Position numbers and translations under genes: made by a program. Source: Cyanoderma ruficeps (Eukaryota; Chordata; Aves; Passeriformes; Timaliidae). From it: a stretch of DNA of 64,000 nt. The stretch's first letter is position 1; each line of letters begins with the position of its first letter. A model generated the notes under the pieces. The model ran no database searches. It was not told where the DNA came from and saw only the letters and a program-made list of their open reading frames with translations. Positions 12,547-23,300 of the stretch are shown one piece after another. The DNA lies in contig VZDJ01000090.1 of the NCBI GenBank assembly GCA_008694505.1, positions 6,317,521-6,381,520 on the forward strand. Direction: 5' to 3'.

Positions 12547-12811
12547 ACGGAATCACAGAATCGGATCGGTTGGAAAAGACCTCCGAGATCATCCAGTCCA
12601 GCCTGTGATCGAACACCGCCATGTCAACTAGACCAGGGCACTGAGTGCTTCCTCCAGTCTTTCCTTAAACACCTCCGGGGAGAGTGACCCCATCACCTCC
12701 CTGGGCAGCCCATTCCAATATCTAATCATCCCTTCCGTGAAGAAATTCTTCCTAATGTCCAACCCAAACCTCCTGTGGTGCAGATCAAGACTGTCTCCTC
12801 TAGACCTGTCG
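12547..12811 (-). repeat. CR1 LINE 3' fragment inside the promoter
   Basis: The plus strand reads AATCACAGAATCGGATCGG, then GACCTCCGAGATCATC, CACCTCCCTGGGCAGCCCAT and GAAGAAATTCTTCCTAATGT, the inverted 3' end of an avian CR1. Its 3' terminus is at the left, marked by the TCACAGAATC-type tail repeat. It ends near CTCTAGACCTGTCGCT at about 12,811. It is 5'-truncated and non-coding, and it sits between the two lobes of the CpG island. Confidence 0.93.
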
Positions 12812-12930
12812 CTAATTTAACTTTCCCGCTGCGTTCTGAAAGGACTGCAACCGTGGCCAAAGCAGAGGTTACTTTAATGAAAAAACCCGCCGCGGACCCG
12901 CCCGCTGGCTCCGCTCCCGCCGCCGCTGCG

Positions 12931-12943
12931 GTTGCCTGGAGAC
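12931..12943 (+). promoter_or_regulatory. candidate RFX X-box
   Basis: GTTGCCTGGAGAC has a perfect GTTGCC half-site and a degenerate second half, the common layout of X-boxes in promoters of motile-cilia genes. It lies at the 5' edge of the right CpG lobe, where a CFAP44 promoter is expected. CFAP44 is an axonemal gene, so control by RFX factors would fit, but binding is inferred. Confidence 0.5.
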
Positions 12944-12965
12944 GGGAGCGCGGCGGCGGAGCGGG

Positions 12966-13043
12966 CCCAGGTACTCGGGGCCGTGGGGAGGCCGCTCCGG
13001 GCACAGGTACCCGGGGCCGTGGGGAGGCCGCGGCCGCTCCCGG
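12966..13043 (+). repeat. GC-rich tandem duplication in CpG island
   Basis: Two adjacent copies share the core CGGGGCCGTGGGGAGGCCG, preceded by CAGGTACTC in the first and CAGGTACCC in the second. Repeat unit about 36-42 bp. Confidence 0.8.
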
Positions 13044-14168
13044 GCACAGCCGCCCCGGCGGGCCCGCGGGTGCCGTGGGTTGCTCCCGGTAGCCCCGCTC
13101 CTCACGCCCCCGCAGCCTCCGTCCCCCCGGGGGCCCTCTGTGCCCGCACCCTCCCCGTGACCCCGCTGAGGCTCCCTTCGCTGCCCGCCCTGCGGAGCGC
13201 CCGGTGTCCCTTGCCTGCCCTCTGCTATCCCCGTTAAACAAGAACGAATGTCCTGCAGTGGGGATAGACCGTCCCGTACTTCGTCTGAAATATGGGGCTT
13301 GCTGGGTTTCCTTTGCCGTGTGTGAGGCAGTTAATTTTATTGCCTGTTGCATTTGTGGTACTTCTCTCATTCTCATTTTTATGATTTTTCTTTACACTGT
13401 TAATAAGTAACTGGTGATGTCACCTGCTCTCATTTCTGCAGAGTAAAAACCTGGTAACCTTTATTCACAGGGCAGGCTTTAATAGACTTGAAACTTTTGC
13501 TTGCATGTGGCGGAGCTGGGATATGTGGATCATAGAGATCTAACTTTAGGTGTAAGATTGTAAATTAGAATTAGATTTATTTCTCCTAATGAAATAGGAA
13601 AATACTTCTCATGTGCGCCACACAGTAATAGTGAGGAGAACAATAGGAGGGCTCCAGTCCATGTCTTTTCTTTCTGATGAGGGAGAAGAGAGACAGTGAG
13701 GCTATGATAATGTATTTAGATCCTGCTTTGTAGCTTTATCCTTGTTGTCGTGGTCTCTGAGTAGTAAATAATTTATATACTTAACTGCTGTGAGAATTGA
13801 TATCTTCTGTTATTCGCCTTGCTCTCAAGTCTTCTAGCTGTTGTAAGAGGAGCCATATTCTTTTTTCCTTGGGATCTTGGGCTGATTGCCTAAACTGACT
13901 TGTATTACTAATTTTCTAGTGCTGATGGATAATGGTATACAGACAGCACTGGTTTCTATGCCTGACTGACACTTGGATATTTTCTTTCCGTATATAAACA
14001 CTATTAAGACTTTAATTTGGTTTTTTTTGAATGAAAGTAAGATGAAAAACTCTCCCCATTTTGTACTCATCAGTGCCCCAATAACTTGCTGATGTACTCC
14101 GATGTGGTCTGTAGGCAAAAAGGAGTGCTGAGAGAGATGTTTGATGGTCTGCTATTTTTCAAAAAGAA

Positions 14169-14385
14169 ATGAAAGATTCAGGAAAATGTGCTGAAGAGAC
14201 CGTAATTGAAAGTGAGTTAAAGAAACAGGACTTGGCAGAAGGGAAGAAACCTGACACATCCAAAGCAGAGCTAGACTTGAAATGCCTCACCCTGGAAGAG
14301 ATGATCAGTATGGAGTTCCTCATGGCAGACACCCCTCACGATATCCGAATGCTGCAACTGTGCTTTAGATCACTGCTACCCACAG
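14169..14385 (+). CDS. CFAP44: CFAP44 candidate coding exon 1
   Basis: Opens with ATG ([19 protein letters not shown]), continues [20 protein letters not shown] and ends LCFRSLLPT plus one base at CACAG|GTCAGA. It leaves in phase 1, exactly what the exons at 17,265 and 19,374 need. I do not recognise the peptide itself. Charged composition and phase fit support it as the CFAP44 N-terminus, or as the first exon of a separate small gene sharing the same promoter. Confidence 0.6.
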
Positions 14386-17300
14386 GTCAGAAAAGCAGAG
14401 AGTGCAGCCAGGAAGGCTCATAGTGCAGTGCTAAGAGGAGTCAGCATTGGAAGTCCTGGGACAAACTGAGTTCCTTCATGTTGAATGAAAACCACTAAAG
14501 GAATAACGCAATCTCTCATGAANAGGAATAACACAATCTCTCATGAAGGAAAGACCGAGTGACTTTTTTTTCTGAGTAACCTTTTTTTCCCCCCAAACCC
14601 ACCAGTGCGTAAAGCTTTTCTACAAAATATTCACACATTTTGGAATGAAACAAACAAAAAAATCCTACAGAAGTAGCACAATGTACAGATAACTTTTTGA
14701 TATCTTTCTTATTGCTGGTACTTATAGCACTGTAGTTTTATTCTGCAGTAATAATTCCCTATTTCTACATAAACTGAATTAGTGGTCAGAACTGATGATC
14801 ACTCCTCTGTGGATATAAAATCTGATAGGAGATGTCATTTAAGCACACTTAAACAGTTAATGGTGGGGCAGAGACAGCTTAAAATAACTGTTAGATATGT
14901 TCTGTTTTCTAAAGTAAAACTGTAGGCTGCATTTTGATCATTATTTAATTTCATGTATTTTATGCAGTTGAAGTGTCAGTCACAGGATTTATGAAGGCAA
15001 GAACTGCATTTATGAGTCTTACACTTTCAAACATCTTTTTTTTCTGGAGAGAAGAAAAATGTAGGATGACAAAATAGAAAGAAAGTGGTGTCATCTCACT
15101 GAATTTGTTTATGTGTTAGCAAATAAACACCCATTTGATTTAATTTTGCTGTATTTTGAATAAATGAAACAATTGTCTGAGATGAGAAATCACTTAATGT
15201 CCAAATTTACTTAGAATTTCTGAGAGACTTCCGTATATAAAGATCCTGTGTGGCAGCAAAACTTGACAAAAAAGATTTAGTTTTGAAATAACTGAAGTAA
15301 TATACCTGAATGAACACATTTCTCCGTTCTATGGCTTTTGAGAACATAGCTAAGAAAAAGGCAGTTTGAAAGAAAATAAAACTTGGCTGAAATTTCCAGT
15401 TTGTTGCACTGTCCACTGAAGCAAGGACAAGTAGGGTTCAGTCCTGACTTGGAATGAGTTCCTGAGTTCTTGTAAGTGATGAAACTGATGTGGATGTGGT
15501 ACAGTATTTCAAGTCAGTGTCTTGATTGACTAGGACTAGGAGGAAAATATACTGCCCTGGTCAGGCACTGGCAGAAAAAATGTGATTGCTAACTTGTTTT
15601 TTTTTGTCACTAGACTTGTCACCCCAGTTCTACTTGTCACTGTCTCAGTTTTTGGTATCAATAGCCTTAAATCTTTCGGATTTAGGAAATCTGTCACAAA
15701 AAAAACCTGCCAACTACCCCCAGGAAAATAAAATCAGCTTTCAGAGTGATGCATGCCTTTGTCATGGTGAGCCTGCACAAGAATTTTCTGGATCATCCAA
15801 CTCATGGAGCTCAGAATCTGCAGCCGAAGTAGACACGTTACCCTCCTGAGCCTCTTCTGGGTCCTTAAAGTCAAAATTTGCTTTGGCACAGTGCATGAAT
15901 GCCATCCCAAAAATGTGCACAGTGGACACGGCAGTATCTTCCTTTAACTAGAACCCAGATATCAGTGGAAGCGTAAATGTTCATATCCTCTTTCAGCCTA
16001 AAGCATTTTCCAGATAGGAATTAATTTATAATGAAAACTATGATAGTCTTAATTTTTAGAAGATAAATGACTGCTAATTAGTTACAATAATTTGAAATCT
16101 TATAGCTTTTTTCTCTGTGGATATCAAAACACTTCGCTAAGATGGGTAAGTATTATTATCTAATTTTTCACAGGAGATAACTGAGACAGCCAGAGGTGAA
16201 ATGGCTGATACAAATTGTACACGTCATTACTGGGTTTGGAATTAGAATTCAGGTCTCTGAACACTCCACTATCTATTTATGCAAATAGTCTATAACTATT
16301 TCTTCAACTTCAGTGATATCAGTTGTGTTAGCCCATTAAAAACCCAAGAATTTAATTTAAATATATTGTGATACATTGAAATTGTTTTCATTTGTTTTCA
16401 AAATGTAAAACTTTCTGCTTGTCTATTTTCAAGTTTTTCTCAGCACTCCTACGGGATAAAAGCTCATTTGTAATTCTTATGTGAAATTATGCAGGAAAGT
16501 CAGATTCTGGCAGATACTCAGGACTTTGGGATGAAGGTTGGCTACATAATAACAAGAATGACATATCTGAACTATTTCTTTGTGCTCCTTGTCCTTCTTG
16601 TGGGTGATATTATGTTAGGACACTTTGCCTTTCTTGCAATATTGGAAAAGCCTGAAATTCCTCAAAATATTTTTCTAAACCGATTCTGACCTGAAGCTGG
16701 GAACAGGAAATGCAATTTTAGGGACCTCTTAGTGGTATCAAAGTCATGATTGCAAATGAAGAGAGATTTGTTTGCATCTTGCCCATATTTCTTATTCTGA
16801 GTATTCATTTTTCTTTATAAACTTCTGAAGATTCTGATTTGGATTTTTTTTTAATGCTGTATTATTGATACAAAGTTGCTCCAATATGCATTTTAAGGTT
16901 TGATTTGGAAATGAAGAACACATATGAAATCAAAAGGCAGAAAAAAAATTTAGAGTAAGAGCAATGCTTATGCTTTTTTTGCTGTTTTTTGAGACCTTTG
17001 TAAAAATGTGTTGGGTTTTTATATGGCAAATTTTGACCTTTTCCACTTCAGAGAACAATAGTAACTAGTGAAAACTGTAGCACCCTGAAAAAGATTTTCT
17101 GAAAAATGAAAATCATGTGAGGGAGGGGTGTTATTGAGCTGTTTAATTTTTTTTTTAAATTGTGTTGACTTTTAAAATTTGTTTTCCATTATCATAAACT
17201 GTTTTGGAGGAAGTCCTTTTTTCTTAAAGATTTATCTCTCTTGCTTTTCTATTTAAGATATTAGGTGATCTCAGAATGTCTGTCTCAGGATATTTTTGTG

Positions 17301-20300
17301 AAGTCCACCCCAAAGGTGAAGGAATAGCCTTGTTGTCTCACAAGCAGATCTCATCCCAGTATATTAAAAAGAAGCTCAACACATTTAAATCATGTCAGTT
17401 CCCACCATTACAGAGTTTGGATGAAAGTCTTGCTGCAGCAATTTATTCAGATCCAGGAGTCCTAAAACCTGAGCCAATTAATTCACTACAAAGTAGGACG
17501 TATCTTTGGGTTATCCATATTTGGGTACAGGCAGAAGACAAATAGCATCTTTGGGAATCTCAAAGCATTTTAGAGGAAATAAAAATTGTCTAAATGGCAA
17601 ATAAAGGCAACAATACTAAAGGTTTGTCTTTACCACTGCCAGGGAGAGAGGACATCCATCTTTTCCAATGGAACAGGAACCAGAAGAAGATGCACAGGCA
17701 CATCCCAGGGGTGAGTATTTCCCCATTATATCGTGATTTCAGTACTGAACCTACAATAACTTCTGTCTTCTTCCACCATTCACCTCTTTCTTGCTTCATC
17801 TCCAGTTCCTGCTCTTGCTGTTACCAAATTTTATTTTTACTCTGATAATAGTGAAGTTTTGGACTAAGCACTGTGCCTGCTGTTCCTGTTGTGCCTCAGC
17901 TCTCAAAGTCCCTACTCTGAAAATTTTTGCTGCTAGACCTGTCTCTGTAGCTAATACTGAAATCAGGTTTTTAACTCCAACAGATTCTTTCAGTCAGAGG
18001 CCAGCATTTTTCTTTTTAACATATTTTTCATCTTGAAATGCCTGTCCAGTGTCTATTTTGGGTGTCCTGCATGTCATCTAACGCAGTAGATCCAGGTAGC
18101 ATGAATAACAAATCCACTTTAGAAGGATTTTTTTCATGCATTGCTGCATTACTTTGGGTATTTTTTTAATCTTCCTATTACATCTTTTTTCTGTTATAGG
18201 ATGTGTTTGTTTCTTTCCTTCCCCTAAGTTTTAAATTACTGTTTTTTGGAAGCAAACTTCTTACACTTAATGCTAAACAGCAGGAAGTCTGCTGTTGGAT
18301 AGAGGAGATCCTTTTACTGCTACAGAACTATATATTTATTTAATATGTCATGTATGAGCAAATTAGTCAAAGGAATTCATACATAAGAGGATGATCCAAA
18401 TCATACTTTGCAAAAGAAAACAAAACTAGGGTTTCAAAGGAATCACCAACTGCAGAGGAGCAGGAGGAGTAAGGGGAGCAAGTGGAATCAGACATTGAGA
18501 GCATTGCTGGGAACTGGTGTCCACTGAGGAGATGTTGGCACAAATTTAAACCCCCCAGTACTTTCTGGTTTTTATTAGGTTTTACTGTTATTATTAGGAA
18601 CAGCTTAACAACCTCAGACTGTAATCAGTTACAGTGATTGAGTATTTCTGTTCCCTTTCAGTTGGCTTAGCTTTGCTCTTTGCCTGGCTGGTCTCTGACC
18701 CCTTTGCTTGTTTCACATGGCTCACCTAGGAGAGAAAACAGTTAGGAGAGCATGAAATGCTTACAAAATAAATTTAAGATAACCAACTGGAAACTACTTT
18801 TAACGAGTGCTTATGACAAATTGAAAGTGAAGTTGACAGTATTGTGCATTGCAATCCAGTGAAGAACTACACTGGGTCACACATAAGCAGTTTGCTTTCT
18901 TGAGGACAGTGGTGTCTTCTGGTAGTCCATTATATGTGGTTTTAATAATTCTTTTGTGTAACAATGTGCATTCAATAGCTACTGAAAAGTCACACTTTAA
19001 AATTTGTTTGGTTTCTAAAGTGGAGACCTAAATACCAAGCAAACCTCAACTGAACTGCTTTGTTAACTCATAAAATTTTAGAACCAGTATTTTTCGAATG
19101 GTTTCAAAATTTTTCTTGTTCAAATTCTTCAGTTTTGAATATTTACAGTGAAGTTTTTAAAAACTTAAGGGAGTATTTGTTGCAGATGGTTCCAGGACAA
19201 GTAGTTACTAAGACATGGGACCCTTGTTTTGAGCTATGAAGTATTGATGGCTCTGTCAAGGGGGGCAAAGAATTGTGTCTCCTTCCCTTTTATAGTTAGG
19301 TGCAAATATCTGAACTAGCTCAAAACGTATGCTGAATATAAATTTCTGTTATGTTCCCACTTCTGAGGTGCAGAACACAATTTGGATGAACAAGATAATA
19401 GTCAAGTATCCTCAGAATCACAAAAAAAGGCTGAGGAGGTAAAAAAGAGAAGAATCCCAGAAACCTTCTTCTACTCGTATGAAGATGTATATTCAGGACC
19501 ATATGCCACTGATGACACTGAGATACCCACTGACCTTCTTACTTTGAAGTATCCTTTCTGTTGGGCTTGTGCAAATTCAAGGATAATGATATTTTATATA
19601 GGTTCTTAATAATGTATTGGTCAAATTTGGAGTAGCATATGTGGTATTAGTGGGATAGTTTGGTTGAGACACAGGTAAAAATCCTGGCCAATTGTTCTGG
19701 GTTCTGGGTGAATTTAATCTTAACTGTGGTCTTGACCTCATAAACATTTCTTACTCGGTGTAGTGCTTACTAACATAAATACTCCTGTAGAGCTAGATCA
19801 TGGAGAAGCTGGTGGGACCAGGCAGAAGACTGGCATAAGAATATGCCCTGCAAAGCTCTCTCTTTCTCTGTGGACACGGTGGTGTTCCCCAAGAAGCTGA
19901 GGGGAGGGCAGAAGAGCTCCTGTGTACTTCGTAAAGGAGAAGTGGGAAAGGAACCGGGTAGATTTGTATTCTGGTGCTTGGAAGATCTAAACTAGTAGAA
20001 TGAAGGAAGTAATGTCCATCAGTTAAGAGCTACAATAAACACTTTGGTAGGTATGGTCAAATAGGGTAGGATATGATATGTGACTTTCATATATACTGGT
20101 GGTTTTCTCTGCCGACACAATTCAGTTGCTATTGAAGACTGGATTTCCCCTTTTTTACATCTGCCTGTAAACAATTAAGAAGTGAGCTTGAAAACTTGGT
20201 TGGTTTGATCTCTTGTCTATAGAACAGTTCCTCGAAATCTGATGCACATCTTTTACATTTTGTCTGAAAAGAGAGCACAGACAAAATACGAATTCCTTGC

Positions 20301-23300
20301 AGCTGCAAATGATCCAATAGAAGCAAGAGTATCCACAGCAAGAAGCAAGTATCCACAGTGGAGATGAAAAGATGGGATAAGAACTTTGTGCCTTCCTTTC
20401 AGTTATAGAGTCAAGAGATATTTAACTTTCACTGCATTCTGAAAAAAATTATCTCCTGCCATCAGGCTTAGTCACTAGTTTCAGCATTCCCATTTCAGTT
20501 TCTGTTTAAGCATTTCTATCCACTTAGTAATCTGTCTAGAAAGCCAGTGTCTAATATTTTCCTTATTGGACTGTTCCCAGACATTCTTTTGGATATGACT
20601 GTACCAGACCAGTAAACCTGATGATAATGGACAGACATACTGTGGGGTACATAGCAGGCAACCAGGTGGTGCTCCAGAACCTGAGAACTAAGTATCAGAA
20701 ATACGTCCGGAGCAGCCGTGGTGGTGGAATTGGGTTTATCACAGTATGGCTTTTGTTTCTTGTTTAAGAACTTTAATTGCTTTCCAGGGAAAAAAAAAGT
20801 TTGCTTGGTTGTGGTTGCCAGATATGAGAGACTTCTACATTTGCACATGCATATACATAAGAAAGTGTGGTATTGATTAAAGGAATGTGTGGACCATGCA
20901 GCATGGGCTTCTCATCCCATCAATATTATTGGCAGAGAACAAGTATCTGCACACCTTAGTCGCAGGCTCAGTTACCTAAAAGGACTGACAAGTCCAGATG
21001 GGATTATTTTTTAGCACTTTTACATTATTATTTAAATCTTTTGGCTCATAGCAATTCTTTTAGTTTTTTTCAACACTTCACCTGTCCTAGTCACAACTGA
21101 TACTAATATAGAGCCTTTATTGCAATTAAAATTTAGAAAATCAAGCTCCCACACAAATGAAGAGAAAAAGTATCTGGTTTCACTCTAATAAACTTATCAA
21201 GAGCTTGGAGTCTCAAGTTCTGTCTCTGAATTTGAAGCACCTTACCCTGTGAAAGCTCTGCCATCTCTGTTTTATTGCACATGAGTGAGACTTTCAGACT
21301 ACCAGCCTCAGACTGTCCTGCTTCATTGTAAGCAGCCTTTTCTGGGGAATCACTGTACATTTTTACACCTGCAGAGTAGTGTCATTTAGGATGGCTTTTC
21401 TGCAGCTGTCTGCTGAAGTAGATGGCTGCTGACACAAATGCTGCTATGGAAAGATTAGCTAGTGGGTTGAGTGAGGTAGTAATAGTAAAAGGATGCATCA
21501 CAAAGCAGATTGTTTCACCATTTTTCATGATTCTGCAATATATGTGTGATATACAATTTTGTGTGCATAGTGGCTTCATTCTGATATTGAGCAATAGGTT
21601 GGCAGTTGTTCAGAATAAACACACAGAACAATGCAATCTAGTATTTATGGCAGTATGTTTTGACTAGTGAGTGAGTGAACACAATAACTCAATAACTAGC
21701 AGGGTAAAAGCAAAGGTGTTATTACAGCATGCTACAGGACTTCTGCTTTTTCAAGGCACACCCTAATAAGGAGTACTTTGCAGTAGGAGAAAAAGGAAAG
21801 AAGCCAAACATTGTCATCTACACATATCCTTCGGTGAGGCCCTACAGAATACTGAAAGGTAGTGTAAAAAGTTCTATTTTCATTTTATACAGATGGACTA
21901 GTGTTTAAAGATCCCAGCAGATGGAGTCGTGTATCATTTTTAGTTTAGAAGGAAATAGAATATTTTGGTCCTTCACAGCAGAAATAGATAACATTGGTTT
22001 CAAGTTTTTTTCATTATTGCATGGGAAGGAACTCTTATTTGACAGAAATAGCCAACCTAAAGCTATTATCTATTAAAAAAAATTCAGTGAAAGTTGAGCT
22101 CCTTCTGAGTGGATTTTTGTGCTGTTTCTACCTCTTTCCTGTGATTGTCTGCTGGGGCTTGTACATTTCTTTAGGTGGAACAGAGGTAGCTTATGTTTTT
22201 GGTGATTTCAACTGTACTGGCACTTTGCTGGCCAGTGTTGGGAGCAGCCCTGACTACATGTTGACTATCTGGGACTGGAAACAAGAAGAGACTTTGTTGA
22301 GGTCAAAAGCTTTTGCACAGGATGTGTACAAGGTCATGTTTTCTGCTGAGAATGAAGAGCATCTAACTTCAGCTGGATCAGGACACATCAGGTAGGTTTT
22401 CCGATTAGGATTAATACGTAACATCTCTGCAGTCATAATGTTGTTAGTCAGACTAACAAGAATGTACCATTAGCAAACGTACCAATCAGGAATGCTATAT
22501 TACCTGGCCCTTACAATTACAAAAATGAGGAATTTCAAATCCTTCAGCCAGTCAAACAAATCTTTCAATATCTTTGCTGTCCAGATAGGAGGATGCTTGA
22601 TGTTAAATGTCAGTACCTCTGGCTCCATTCTTGTGATTTCAACAAGTGCTGGGAAGAAATAATGAAAAATACTTATGTATACATGTCTTCTAGCTGGTAC
22701 CATAGGATATATGCCTTCTGTGCCTTCTGGGCTTTCTACCTTTGATTTCTTGAGCTCAATTTCAAGCTTTGATTTCAAGAGCTCTGCTCTTTGGACAGCC
22801 ATTAGAGCTGGTCACCAAGTCATGGATCAGAAATCCTCTGATCACACCAAAAGCCTACAAAAGTTGTTTCCATACATTCTCTTCCCTGCTAAATTCATGG
22901 GTCCTTTTATGAAAAAAGGGCCAAACACCCAATGGCTTTAAACTTTCTTTTTGTGTTCTGTGTTTATCCAGTACTTAAATGTTAACACAGCAGAGACTTA
23001 CACTATGAGTGGGATTCTATTGTAATGAAAATTATATCTTTAAAATTATAATGTGTCTAAAGTTGCTTTGAATCTTAATGGGGAAATCAGATCTGTGATT
23101 TACTGAGATTTAAAATCTGAGATTTTCTTTACAGTTTGGTTGCAAGGTGGGTCTGAAATAGCAAATGATTTATTTAGACACAGAACAAATGTGGTTTAGA
23201 ATGCATTATTTATGAAAATCTGACAAAACAAAATCTCTTACAAACTTTTCCTTTGATCTGAAGTACTACAANNNNNNNNNNNNNNNNNNNNNNNNNNNNN

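Larger units (their letters stand above)
11500..13250. promoter_or_regulatory. CpG island, bidirectional ILDR1/CFAP44 promoter
   Basis: Dense CpG dinucleotides run from about 11,500 to 12,270 and resume at about 12,440-12,530 and 12,885-13,210. ILDR1 starts leftward from this island (ATG at 12,147), and the plus-strand gene with its first ATG at 14,169 must start rightward, most plausibly from the 12.9-13.2 kb lobe. An AT-rich simple-repeat stretch (12,320-12,425) and a CR1 fragment (12,547-12,811) interrupt the island. No TATA box is apparent, as is usual for such promoters. Confidence 0.8.
14386..17264 (+). other. intron between the first two candidate exons
   Basis: Mostly AT-rich. Contains a 24-bp duplication around a single N at 14,523, a short opposite-strand open frame at 15,762-15,947, and a MIR-like SINE at about 16,125-16,270. 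The open frames at 15,586 and 16,489 on the plus strand have no support. Confidence 0.5.

Noticed and set aside
11475..13376. Long open frames on both strands (up to about 280 codons) in the 11.5-13.4 kb region
   Set aside because: GC-rich CpG island has few stop codons, and frames overlap on both strands with no domain, splice or family support apart from the ILDR1 signal peptide.
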